A DNA stretch of 64,000 bases from CAUYXS01 sp965248495 (GTDB lineage Bacteria > Chloroflexota > Dehalococcoidia > Lucifugimonadales > Australimonadaceae). Positions 23,251 to 31,615 of this stretch are shown piece by piece. The DNA is taken from positions 1,116,001-1,180,000 of the forward strand of contig CBDFJL010000003.1 of NCBI GenBank assembly GCA_965248495.1. The letters run 5' to 3'. A model generated the notes under the pieces. The model saw only the letters and a list, made by a program, of their open reading frames with translations. It was not told the origin of the DNA and searched no databases. Numbering within the stretch: the stretch's first letter is position 1; each line of letters opens with the position of its first letter. The translations under genes and the position numbers were made by a program.

Positions 23251-24117
23251 ATGGCAAACGTTCGTCAGCTCCGGCGGCGCATCCGCAGCGTCCAAAGCAC
23301 GGCCAAGGTCACCAGGGCCATGCAGATGATTGCCGCCTCGAAAATGCGCCGGGCGCAAGAGCGCGTCACGGCCGCGAGGCCCTACGCCCGCAAGATCCGC
23401 GAGGTCATCGCGGGGCTCACGCAGATGAATCCCGCTGGCGACGACGGCGTTCACCCGCTATTGGAGCAGCGTCCCGTCGAGCGAATACTGGTCGTACACG
23501 TCACGCCGGACCGGGGCCTCGCCGGTGGTCTGCCGGCAAACATGAACCGCGAGACCGGCCAACGCCTGCTGCGGTCGGAGACGCCTGTGTCTGTCATCAC
23601 CGTCGGGCGCAAGGGGCGCGACTTCTTCGCCCGCGCCGGTGCGGATGTCATCGCGGACTACTCCGGCATGTCAGACCGTCCAACGGTGGCGGACTGTACC
23701 CCCATCGTTCGACAGATAGAGACCCTATATCGCACGGCCAGCGTCGACGAGGTCTACCTGGCCTACACCCGATACGTGAACACGCTGGTACAGACCCCGG
23801 TGGTTGAGCGGCTGTTGCCGGTCGACCCCGCGGAGTTGGGCGAGGCCACTTCGGTGGCCGATAGCCTGTTCGAGCCGAGCGCGGCCGAGCTGCTCGGCGC
23901 ACTGCTGCCGCGCTTCCTCGAGACGCAGGTCTACTTTGCGATGCTCGAGGCCCAGGCCAGCGAACAGTCGGCGCGCATGGTGGCCATGCGCAACGCGACC
24001 GACGCGGCCGACGAGATGATCGACACGCTCACCCTGGACATGAACAAGGTTCGCCAGGAGAGCATTACCAACGAGCTTCTAGACCTCGTCGGCGGCGTTG
24101 CCGCCCTCGAGGGTTAG
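23251..24117 (+). CDS. atpG: ATP synthase F1 subunit gamma
   Basis: 288 residues; the central rotor shaft. The N-terminal helix RRRIRSVQSTAKVTRAMQMI and the C-terminal MRNATDAADEMIDTLTLDMN are the highly conserved coiled-coil halves that insert into the head. It starts 6 nt after atpA. Confidence 0.97.
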   Translation: MANVRQLRRRIRSVQSTAKVTRAMQMIAASKMRRAQERVTAARPYARKIREVIAGLTQMNPAGDDGVHPLLEQRPVERILVVHVTPDRGLAGGLPANMNRETGQRLLRSETPVSVITVGRKGRDFFARAGADVIADYSGMSDRPTVADCTPIVRQIETLYRTASVDEVYLAYTRYVNTLVQTPVVERLLPVDPAELGEATSVADSLFEPSAAELLGALLPRFLETQVYFAMLEAQASEQSARMVAMRNATDAADEMIDTLTLDMNKVRQESITNELLDLVGGVAALEG

Positions 24118-24139
24118 CACGTAGCCGAGGAGGCGACAG

Positions 24140-25549
24140 ATGGCCCAGGGAACCGAAGGCAAGATCGTCCAGGTGATTGGCACTGTCGTGGATGCCGAGT
24201 TCCCGGCCGACGACCTGCCCGGCATCCACAACGCGCTTGAGCTCGACCTCGCAGGCCAACGCTTGGTCCTCGAAGTCGAGCAGCAGATCGGCAACAACTG
24301 GGTACGCTGCCTGGCGCTCGGACCGACGGAAGGACTGGCGCGAGGGACCGTCGTCAAGGACACCGGAGGAGCCATCATGGTGCCCGTCGGTGAGCCCAGC
24401 CTGGGACGCATCTTCAACGTCATCGGCGAGCCGCTGGATGACCTCGGCCCGCTGGACGCCAAGGAGTATTGGCCCATCCACCGGCCCGCGCCCGCCTTCG
24501 ATGAGCAGTCGATCACCACTGAGGTCCTCGAAACCGGGGTCAAGGCCATCGACCTCATCGCTCCGTTCACCAAGGGCGGCAAGGTGGGCGCCTACGGGGG
24601 CGCCGGCGTGGGCAAGACGGTCATCATCCAAGAGCTGATCCGCAACATCGCGAACGTTCACCAGGGCTACTCCGTTTTCGCCGGCGTTGGTGAGCGCTCC
24701 CGTGAGGGCAACGACCTCTGGAACGAGATGAAGGAGTCGGGCGTGCTGGCCTCGACGGCGCTGGTCTTCGGCCAGATGAACGAGCCCCCCGGTGTCCGGC
24801 TCCGCATCGCCATGACCGGCCTGACCATGGCGGAGTACTTCCGTGACACGATGGGCCAGGACGTGCTGCTGTTCATCGACAATATCTACCGCTACATCCT
24901 CGCGGGCATGGAGGTGTCGGCGCTGCTGGGCCGCATGCCCTCGGCGGTCGGCTACCAGCCGACGCTGAGCACCGAGATGGGCGATCTACAAGAGCGCATC
25001 ACCTCGACCAACAAGGGGTCGATTACCTCATTCCAGGCCATCTACGTCCCTGCCGACGACTACACCGACCCTGGCGTCGCGACGACCTTCGGCCACCTCG
25101 ACGCGGTCATCGCCCTCGAGCGCTCCATCGCGGAGCAGGGCCTGTTCCCGGCCGTGGACCCGCTGACGTCGTCGTCGCGCGCGCTTGATCCCGGCATCGT
25201 GGGCCGGGAGCACTACGAAACGGCGCGCGCCGTCCAGACCGTGTTGCAGCGATACCGCGAACTGCAGGACATCATCGCCATCCTCGGCATCGAAGAGCTG
25301 TCCGATGAGGACAAAGTCGTGGTCAACCGAGCCCGGAAGATTCAGCGATTCTTGTCGCAGCCATTCTTCGTCGCCGAGCAGTTCACCGGACGCGAGGGGC
25401 GCTACGTCCCCGTCGCCGAAACGGTGCGCGGCTTCAGCGAGATCCTCGAGGGCAAGCACGACAACATCGCCGAGCAGGACTTCTACATGGCCGGCACCAT
25501 CGACGAGGTGCTCGAGCGCTCCACGCAGCGCGAGGGTGCGACGGCCTAG
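24140..25549 (+). CDS. atpD: ATP synthase F1 subunit beta
   Basis: 469 residues; the catalytic subunit. Walker A is GGAGVGKT near residue 155, with the catalytic Glu region GVGERSREGNDLW, Walker B LLFIDNIYRY, and the DELSEED-like segment ELSDEDK. The upstream GAGGAGGCGACAG provides a ribosome binding site. Confidence 0.98.
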   Translation: MAQGTEGKIVQVIGTVVDAEFPADDLPGIHNALELDLAGQRLVLEVEQQIGNNWVRCLALGPTEGLARGTVVKDTGGAIMVPVGEPSLGRIFNVIGEPLDDLGPLDAKEYWPIHRPAPAFDEQSITTEVLETGVKAIDLIAPFTKGGKVGAYGGAGVGKTVIIQELIRNIANVHQGYSVFAGVGERSREGNDLWNEMKESGVLASTALVFGQMNEPPGVRLRIAMTGLTMAEYFRDTMGQDVLLFIDNIYRYILAGMEVSALLGRMPSAVGYQPTLSTEMGDLQERITSTNKGSITSFQAIYVPADDYTDPGVATTFGHLDAVIALERSIAEQGLFPAVDPLTSSSRALDPGIVGREHYETARAVQTVLQRYRELQDIIAILGIEELSDEDKVVVNRARKIQRFLSQPFFVAEQFTGREGRYVPVAETVRGFSEILEGKHDNIAEQDFYMAGTIDEVLERSTQREGATA

Positions 25550-25551
25550 CC

Positions 25552-25998
25552 ATGGCTCCAATGCACCTTGAGATCATCACGGCCGAGGCATCGCTCTTCG
25601 AGGGCGACGTCGACTCGCTCGCTGCGCCGGGGACGGAGGGCCAGCTTGGCATCCTCCCGAACCACGCGGCGCTGATGGCGGTGCTCCAGCCGGGCGAGCT
25701 CCGCTACCGTGTTGGTGGCGGCGAGACCTCGCTGGTCGTCTCAGGTGGCTTCATCGAAGTTGGTGGCAACCGCGTCATGGTGCTGGCCGATGCAGCCGAG
25801 CACGTCGACGAGATCGACGAGGCCCGTGCGGAGGAGGCCATAGCCCGAGCGAGAGCCCGCATCGAGGAGCGGACCGAGGACGTAGACCTCGAGCGCGCGC
25901 TGGCCTCGCTGCGGCGGGCCCAGGTCCGCCTGGACGTCTCGCGCCGCCGGCGACGCAGGGGTGTCGGCGCCCCCGAGCGCTCGCCCACCGACGCGTAG
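25552..25998 (+). CDS. atpC: ATP synthase F1 subunit epsilon
   Basis: 148 residues. The N-terminal beta-sandwich (LEIITAEASLFEGDVDSLAAPGTEG, GILPNHAALMAVLQPG, VSGGFIEV) is followed by the helical hairpin with the DEARAEEAIARARARIEE repeat. The C-terminal tail is unusually basic (VSRRRRRRG) and extends the protein about 12 residues beyond the usual length. It starts 2 nt after atpD; rex follows convergently. Confidence 0.95.
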   Translation: MAPMHLEIITAEASLFEGDVDSLAAPGTEGQLGILPNHAALMAVLQPGELRYRVGGGETSLVVSGGFIEVGGNRVMVLADAAEHVDEIDEARAEEAIARARARIEERTEDVDLERALASLRRAQVRLDVSRRRRRRGVGAPERSPTDA

Positions 25999-26008
25999 TC
26001 GGGCCCTG

Positions 26009-26662
26009 CTAGTCCGGCGTGCTCAGGTAGTAGGTCATCGACTGGAGCTCGAGCACCGGGTCCACGCTGCGGATGTGGACGTTGCTCGGGACGTGCGCGG
26101 CCATGGGCGCGTAGCTCAGGACGGCCTCGATCTTCGCCTCCACCAGCTGGTCGATGACCGTCTGCGCCTCCGAGGCGGGCACCGAGACGATGGCGATCTG
26201 GACCGACTCCCCCTGGAGCACCTCTTTGATGTTCGTGATGTCGTGGATCGTCAGCCCGCCCGCCATCTGACCGATGAGGTGCGGGTCGGCGTCGAACGCG
26301 CAGACCACCCGGAACCCCTCCGGCTGGAAGCCCTGGTAGCTGATGATGGCGCGTCCCAGGCGGCCGACGCCGACCACCGCGACGTTCCACGTGCGCTCCA
26401 GCCCCAGGATATGGCGCAGGCGCTCCAGCAGGTGCCGGATGTTGTAGCCCCGGCCCTGCTTTCCGAACCGCCCGAAGTAGCTCAGGTCCTTGCGTATCTG
26501 CGCCGGCGTCACCTGCAAGAGGTCTCCCAGCTGCTGCGAGCTGATGACCTCCTGCCCCTCGCGTTGCAGGTTTGACAGCGCCCGCAGGTACTGGGGTAGA
26601 CGCTGAATGACGACTTCGGGGACTTCCGCACCGGTTTGCGGGTTGGATGGGACTGTGTTCAC
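26009..26662 (-). CDS. rex: Redox-sensing transcriptional repressor Rex
   Basis: 217 residues. Rex binds DNA when NADH/NAD+ is low and controls respiratory and fermentative genes. The N-terminal winged helix (about 18-85) has ISSQQLGDLLQVTPAQIRKD and LSYFGRFGKQGRGY. The Rossmann domain opens with VAVVGVGRLGRAIISYQGF, and the C-terminal NIRSVDPVLELQSMTYYL-type swap helix is present. It lies tail to tail with the atp operon. Its promoter overlaps repeated TTCACAA half-sites, which suggests autoregulation. Confidence 0.95.
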   Translation of the reverse strand: MNTVPSNPQTGAEVPEVVIQRLPQYLRALSNLQREGQEVISSQQLGDLLQVTPAQIRKDLSYFGRFGKQGRGYNIRHLLERLRHILGLERTWNVAVVGVGRLGRAIISYQGFQPEGFRVVCAFDADPHLIGQMAGGLTIHDITNIKEVLQGESVQIAIVSVPASEAQTVIDQLVEAKIEAVLSYAPMAAHVPSNVHIRSVDPVLELQSMTYYLSTPD

Positions 26663-26704
26663 GGAACTGCGTTCAAGATGTTGCTCAAGGGTCGGCTCTG
26701 GTGC

Positions 26705-26752
26705 GTTGTATCACTAATTCACAAAGTCGGTCAACAATTCACAAAGTCAGTC
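26705..26752 (-). promoter_or_regulatory. rex promoter with tandem Rex half-site operators
   Basis: Minus-strand TTGACC (26734-26729), 18-bp spacer, TG-A-TACAAC (hexamer 26710-26705). Two direct repeats of AATTCACAAAGTC (starting at 26716 and 26736, exactly 20 bp apart) each carry TTCACAA, the half-site of the known Rex box TTGTGAA-N4-TTCACAA. One half-site lies in the promoter spacer. Confidence 0.5.
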
Positions 26753-26813
26753 GACGCGCGGCCAACCGGCGCTATTCGTGCGACATTGATGGGGAGGCTT
26801 TCCCGCGGGCCGC

Positions 26814-26822
26814 TGCTATAGT
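26814..26822 (+). promoter_or_regulatory. Extended -10 promoter candidate for DUF503-helicase unit
   Basis: TGC-TATAGT, about 32 nt before the proposed CTG start. No -35 at standard spacing. Confidence 0.35.
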
Positions 26823-26854
26823 GGCCGCCACCCCACGACGGACAGGAGCGCGCC

Positions 26855-27148
26855 CTGCAGATCGGCACGGCCCGCCTCGTCTTCCACCTCCCCGCCAATC
26901 ACTCGCTGAAGGGCAAACGCCAGGTGACCCAGGCCCTGACCTCGCGTCTCAGGCAGCGGTTCAACGTCTCCGTCGCCGAGGTCGATGGCCTCGACACGTG
27001 GCAGAGGCTCGTACTGGGCATCGCCTGCGTTAGCAACAACGGCGGCCACGCGAGCGAAATGATCGACAACGTCGTGGCCTTCGCCAAAGGCCAGCGCCTC
27101 GACGCCGAGCTCATCGACGTCCAGCGCGAGGTCATCGACGGTGACTGA
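26855..27148 (+). CDS. DUF503 family protein with apparent CTG start
   Basis: 97 residues. The YlxP/DUF503 fold is clear: IGTARLVFHLPANHSLKGKR, then RLRQRFNVSVAEVDGLDTWQ and LGIACVSNN. Homology covers the protein from its second residue, yet between the in-frame TAG at 26819 and the GTG at 26924 there is no ATG, GTG or TTG. The only suitably placed codon is CTG at 26855, 6 nt after CAGGAG. Starting at the internal GTG (26924) would delete the first beta strand and helix. The last 8 nt overlap the helicase gene. Function unknown; the family often sits near translation or RNA genes. Confidence 0.82.
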   Translation: MQIGTARLVFHLPANHSLKGKRQVTQALTSRLRQRFNVSVAEVDGLDTWQRLVLGIACVSNNGGHASEMIDNVVAFAKGQRLDAELIDVQREVIDGD

Positions 27149-29450
27149 GGCACCGCCGCGCGTACTCGACATCGAGCGTTTCCTTGCGCACCTGCGCGGC
27201 GTAGACCGGCACGCGGGCCAGATGGTCCACGTTGAGCACGTGCCACCGGCCGACGCCCGATACGCCGAGCTCCGGCACCCGCTGCACCCCGCGCTGCTCG
27301 ATGCCCTCGCAGCCCGGAAAAACCTGCCGTTGTACGCTCACCAGGTGGAGGCGATCGACGCCGTACTGGACGGCGAAGACGTCGCCGTGGTTACGCCCGC
27401 AGCCAGCGGCAAGAGCCTGTGCTACGCGGTCCCCCTGGTCCAGACTCTCCTCGACGACCCCTCGAGCCGTGCGCTGCTGTTGTTCCCGACCAAAGCGCTG
27501 GCCCAAGACCAGCTGCGTAGCCTGCGCGAGCTGCTGCCGGAGCGCTCGCGCCAGCGCGCCATGGTGTTCGACGGCGACACGCCCAGGAACGAGCGGGCCG
27601 GGGTCCGCAGCTCTGCTCAGGTGGTACTGACGAACCCGGACATGCTGCACTTCGGCGTTCTGCCGAACCACCAGGTATGGTCCCGCTTCTTTCGCTCCCT
27701 TCGGTACGTCGTCATCGACGAGGCGCACGCGTATCGTGGCGTCTTCGGCTCGCACGTGGCCAACGTCATAAGGCGGCTGCGGCGCATCTGCCGCACCTAC
27801 GGGGCGGACCCGGTCTTCATTCTCAGCTCGGCGACCATTGCCAACCCTGGCGATCATGTCGAGCGCCTGACCGGCCGTGCGGCCCGCGTCATCAGCGAGG
27901 ACGCCGCGCCGTCCAGCGGCAGGCGCTTCGTCTTCTGGAATCCGCCCATCGTCGACGAGGAGAAGGCGACCCGGGCCAGCGCGGGCAGCGAGGCCGCGCG
28001 CCTGCTCGAGATGCTGCTGAGGCGCGACGTGCGCACGCTGACGTTTGTTCGCACCCGGCGGCAGGCCGAGCTGGTCTACGTGGCCGTGCGCGACCGGTTG
28101 AGCGTCGACGGCAACGGGCTGGCGCAGCGAGTCCGGCCGTATCGCGCGAGCTACCTGCCGGAGGACCGACGCGAAGTGGAGCAGGGCCTTGCCAGCGGCG
28201 ACCTCATGGGCGTGGTAGCGACCAACGCCCTGGAGCTGGGCATCGACGTTGGCGACCTCGACGCTACCGTCCTCGCCGGCTACCCCGGCAGCGTCGCCAG
28301 CACCTGGCAGCAGGCGGGACGGGCGGGGCGGCGCGGGCGCGAAGCGCTCAGCGTTCTCGTGGGTCAGGACAACCCGTTGGACCAATACCTGATGCGCCAC
28401 CCGGACTTCTTCTTCGGGCGCCCGCACGAGCACGCCCGCACCCGGCCCGGCAACCCTCACATCCTTGCGGCACACCTGCTCTGCGCGGCCTACGAGGCGC
28501 CGCTGGACGAACGGGACATTCCACTATTCGGCCAGGCGGCGCTCGAAGAGCTGGTCCCCGCGCTCGAGTCCGAGGGGTTACTACACCAGCGGAGCGGGCG
28601 CTGGTTCCCGGTGCCGTCCGTCGAGTACCCGGCGCAATCCGTCAATATCCGCTCCGCATCAGGCGACCAGTTCACCGCCGTCGAGGCCGAGTCGGGCCGT
28701 GTGCTGGAGCGCGTCGAAGAGCACGCCGCGTACGCTCAGCTTCACCGTGGCGCCATCTACCTGCACCAGGGCGAGCCCTATATCGTCGAGCGGCTGGACC
28801 TGAGCACGAAGGCGGCGTACCTGAAGCGCACCGATGCGCCGTACTACACGGAGTCACGCGAGCTGACCGACATACGAATCATCGCGACACACGCCGACAA
28901 GAGCTCCGGCGGCGCGCGAGTCTCCCTGGGGGAGGTGGAGGTGTCGCGGGCGGTCGTTGGCTATAGGCGCAGGGGCATCTATGGCGACGAGGCCCTCGGC
29001 GAGGAGACGCTGGAGATGCCCGAGGACCGGTTCTCGACTGTCGCCCTGTGGTTTGATGTCCCGGCGCACGCGTTCCAGAAGGCGCTCCGCGGTCGGGTCG
29101 ACCTGGCAGGCGGGCTACACGCGATGGAGCACGCGGCCATTGGCGTCCTGCCCCTCTTCGCCCTCTGCGACCGGAACGACATCGGCGGTGTATCCACGGT
29201 GCTTCACGCGGACACCCGCGGCCCCGTTGTTTTCATCTACGACGGCCATCCTGGCGGCGTCGGCATCGCAGAGCACGGCTACGAGATCGTCGACGAGCTG
29301 TGGAGCACGACGTTGGCGGCGGTGGCTGAATGCGGGTGCACGGCGGGCTGCCCGGCGTGCATACAGTCGCCGAAGTGCGGCAACAATAACCACCCGCTGG
29401 ACAAGGCTGTCGCCACCGAGCTGTTGAGGGCGCTGGTCCACCGGGCCTAG
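27141..29450 (+). CDS. DEAD/DEAH-box helicase of the MrfA/YprA type with DUF1998-like Cys4 C terminus
   Basis: 769 residues from a GTG overlapping the DUF503 stop. The helicase core has a Walker A variant TPAASGKSLCYAVP, DEAH (VVIDEAHAYRGVFGSH), SAT (LSSATIAN), and motifs V-VI (NALELGIDVGDLDATVLAGYP; WQQAGRAGRRG). The C-terminal domain ends with four Cys in CGCTAGCPACIQSPKCGNNN, the zinc-binding signature of MrfA/YprA. Bacillus MrfA is a 3'-5' DNA helicase in mitomycin C repair, so a DNA-repair role is the best guess. Coupled expression with DUF503 is suggested by the overlap. Confidence 0.93.
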   Translation: MTEAPPRVLDIERFLAHLRGVDRHAGQMVHVEHVPPADARYAELRHPLHPALLDALAARKNLPLYAHQVEAIDAVLDGEDVAVVTPAASGKSLCYAVPLVQTLLDDPSSRALLLFPTKALAQDQLRSLRELLPERSRQRAMVFDGDTPRNERAGVRSSAQVVLTNPDMLHFGVLPNHQVWSRFFRSLRYVVIDEAHAYRGVFGSHVANVIRRLRRICRTYGADPVFILSSATIANPGDHVERLTGRAARVISEDAAPSSGRRFVFWNPPIVDEEKATRASAGSEAARLLEMLLRRDVRTLTFVRTRRQAELVYVAVRDRLSVDGNGLAQRVRPYRASYLPEDRREVEQGLASGDLMGVVATNALELGIDVGDLDATVLAGYPGSVASTWQQAGRAGRRGREALSVLVGQDNPLDQYLMRHPDFFFGRPHEHARTRPGNPHILAAHLLCAAYEAPLDERDIPLFGQAALEELVPALESEGLLHQRSGRWFPVPSVEYPAQSVNIRSASGDQFTAVEAESGRVLERVEEHAAYAQLHRGAIYLHQGEPYIVERLDLSTKAAYLKRTDAPYYTESRELTDIRIIATHADKSSGGARVSLGEVEVSRAVVGYRRRGIYGDEALGEETLEMPEDRFSTVALWFDVPAHAFQKALRGRVDLAGGLHAMEHAAIGVLPLFALCDRNDIGGVSTVLHADTRGPVVFIYDGHPGGVGIAEHGYEIVDELWSTTLAAVAECGCTAGCPACIQSPKCGNNNHPLDKAVATELLRALVHRA

Positions 29451-29490
29451 GCCCGGCGCAGGGGCTGGTAGAATCGCAGGGGAGCGGGCC

Positions 29491-30438
29491 ATGACCACGC
29501 TGGAACGCCTGGGTCAGCTGGACATTCGCATCAACGCCATCGGGCACGACGGGCTGATCTGGTACGACTTGGAGAAGCCGGGCGATCCGGAGATCCGGTT
29601 CCTGGCCGAACACTTCCCGTTTCATCCGCTCGACCTAGAGGATACCGTCGGACGGGTACAGCTTCCCAAGCTGGATGCCTACCCCGACTACGTCTTCGTC
29701 GTCCTCCACTTCCCGCTGTTCAACACGAGCGCTCGCATCACGCGGCCCAGCCAGGTGGCGGTGTTCGCCGGCCAGGACTACGTGGTGACCGTCCATAACG
29801 GCGAGCTTCGGCCGCTGCACGCCTTCTTCGCGGAGTGCGAGTCCTCCCCTCAGGCACGCGCCGAGCACATGGGCTCCGGCTCCGGTTTTCTCCTCTACTG
29901 CCTATTCGAGCGTCTCGTCCGCTATGGCTTCCCCATGCTGAGCAAGCTCATCGGCAACGTCGATGCTCTCGAGAGCCGGCTTCTCGACGGGCGCGCGTCT
30001 CGCTCGCTGCGGGAGCTGGCCTACGTGCGCAGGGACATACTCTCCTACCGGCGGGTGATACGGCCGCAGATCGACGTCATCGAAACGATGGAGAGCGGCG
30101 AGTTCCCATTCCTCCACCTGGACGCCGATGTCTACTTTGGCGATCTGGCCGACCAGTTCCGCCGTATCTGGGTGGAGCTGGAGGAGCTCAAAGAGGTCAC
30201 TGAGGGCCTTCAGGACGCGCACATGGCCGTGACCACTGAGCACACCAACGAGGTCGTTCGTGTGCTCACCCTGTTCGCGGCCGTGCTGCTGCCGCTGAGC
30301 CTCATCGCCGGCCTCTACGGCATGAACGTGCCCCTGCCAGGCGGCAGCGAGTCGTGGACGCTGTGGGTACTGGCCGGCGTCATGGTCACCATCGCGGCTG
30401 GGTTGCTGGCCGTTTTCCGGCGCCGGGGCCTATTCTAA
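29491..30438 (+). CDS. corA: CorA-type magnesium/cobalt transporter
   Basis: 315 residues. A long cytoplasmic N-terminal domain (about 1-250) is followed by two C-terminal membrane helices (VLTLFAAVLLPLSLIAGLYG and LWVLAGVMVTIAAGLLAVF) with the signature loop YGMNVPLPGG, the GMN selectivity motif. It forms a pentameric channel for divalent cations in the inner membrane. TAGAAT at 29470-29475 could be a -10, but no -35 is clear. Confidence 0.95.
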   Translation: MTTLERLGQLDIRINAIGHDGLIWYDLEKPGDPEIRFLAEHFPFHPLDLEDTVGRVQLPKLDAYPDYVFVVLHFPLFNTSARITRPSQVAVFAGQDYVVTVHNGELRPLHAFFAECESSPQARAEHMGSGSGFLLYCLFERLVRYGFPMLSKLIGNVDALESRLLDGRASRSLRELAYVRRDILSYRRVIRPQIDVIETMESGEFPFLHLDADVYFGDLADQFRRIWVELEELKEVTEGLQDAHMAVTTEHTNEVVRVLTLFAAVLLPLSLIAGLYGMNVPLPGGSESWTLWVLAGVMVTIAAGLLAVFRRRGLF

Positions 30439-30449
30439 GGACCACTGGC

Positions 30450-31571
30450 ATGGATGCGGCTTTCGTCTACACCCCCCAACTGGCCGATCACGTCCTGCGT
30501 GACGACCACCCAATGCGCCCCGTGCGCCTGCGCTACACATTTGACCTCCTCCAAGCGTATGGCGCCTTTGACGGCGATGGCGCCATCCTAGTGTCGCCGC
30601 GCCCCGCCTCCGAGGCCGAAGTGCGCTCATTTCACACGGCGCCCTACGTGGACGCGGTCCGGCGCTACGGCGAGGGGGGAGACACCCGTGACGGATGGGG
30701 CTACGGCTTCCTGGAGGGAGGCGACAACCCGGTCTACCCCGGCATGTACCAAGCCGCGATGCTTGCGACCGGCGCGTCGGTGGTGGCCGCCGAGCTTGTG
30801 GCTGACGCGTCGGCAGCAGTGGCGTTCAGCCCCGCCGGCGGCCTGCACCACGCCGCCGCCGGTCGCGCTTCCGGCTTCTGCGTGTTCAACGACGCCGTCG
30901 TCGCGATCAACGTGCTTCGCCGCCGTGGCCTTCGGGTTGCTTACGTCGACATCGATGCGCACCACGGCGATGGCGTCCAGGCCGCCTTCTACGGCGACCG
31001 GGACGTTCTGACGATCTCGATGCACGAGAGCGGACGCTACCTCTTCCCGGGGACCGGCGATGCGGACGAGATCGGCACCGGTGACGCGCGAGGCTACGCC
31101 GTCAACGTGCCGCTGATGCCCTATACCGACGACAGCGTGTACCTCGACGCCTTCGACGCGATCGTCCCGCCGTTGGTGAAGGCGTTCAAGCCCGACGTGA
31201 TCGCCACGCAGCTTGGTGTGGACACCTACGTGACGGATCCACTGACGCACCTTGCGCTCAGCACCAACGGCTTCGTCGGCGCCGTCGAGCGATTCGCCGC
31301 CATGGGCATCCCGTGGCTCGCCTTAGGTGGTGGCGGCTACGACCTCGACGCCGTCGCTCGCTGCTGGACGCTGGCCTACGGCGTCATGCTCGGGCGCCAG
31401 TGGCCCGATGAGCTACCGGCGAGTGCGCGCGGATACCTGAGCCGCGACTACCTCCGCGACGGTCCCACCGACGTGGAGGACGCCGTGCTGCAACAGACCC
31501 GCGCCTTCGCCGAGCGCTCCGTGCAGGCCGTGCGTCAGCAGGTCTTTCCGCTCCACGGCCTCGCCCCTTAG
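30450..31571 (+). CDS. Histone deacetylase superfamily protein (AcuC-like)
   Basis: 373 residues. HDAC/acetoin-utilisation fold: HPMRPVRLRYTFDLL near the N terminus, GGLHHAAAGRASGFCVFND, and the zinc-binding DIDAHHGDGVQAAFYGD. QLGVDTYVTDPL and GGGGYDLDAVARCW complete the catalytic set. Bacterial relatives deacetylate acetyl-lysine (AcuC acts on acetyl-CoA synthetase) or acetylpolyamines; which applies here is open. The ATG is 9 nt after the corA stop. Confidence 0.92.
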   Translation: MDAAFVYTPQLADHVLRDDHPMRPVRLRYTFDLLQAYGAFDGDGAILVSPRPASEAEVRSFHTAPYVDAVRRYGEGGDTRDGWGYGFLEGGDNPVYPGMYQAAMLATGASVVAAELVADASAAVAFSPAGGLHHAAAGRASGFCVFNDAVVAINVLRRRGLRVAYVDIDAHHGDGVQAAFYGDRDVLTISMHESGRYLFPGTGDADEIGTGDARGYAVNVPLMPYTDDSVYLDAFDAIVPPLVKAFKPDVIATQLGVDTYVTDPLTHLALSTNGFVGAVERFAAMGIPWLALGGGGYDLDAVARCWTLAYGVMLGRQWPDELPASARGYLSRDYLRDGPTDVEDAVLQQTRAFAERSVQAVRQQVFPLHGLAP

Positions 31572-31615
31572 GCTCGCGGGTTGCTTGCGCCCCGCGCCAA
31601 CGGTACCGTGGGCCC

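Noticed and set aside
21298..23454. 718-codon open frame on the minus strand across atpH-atpA-atpG
   Set aside because: Antisense shadow of unambiguous ATP synthase genes; no recognisable motifs.
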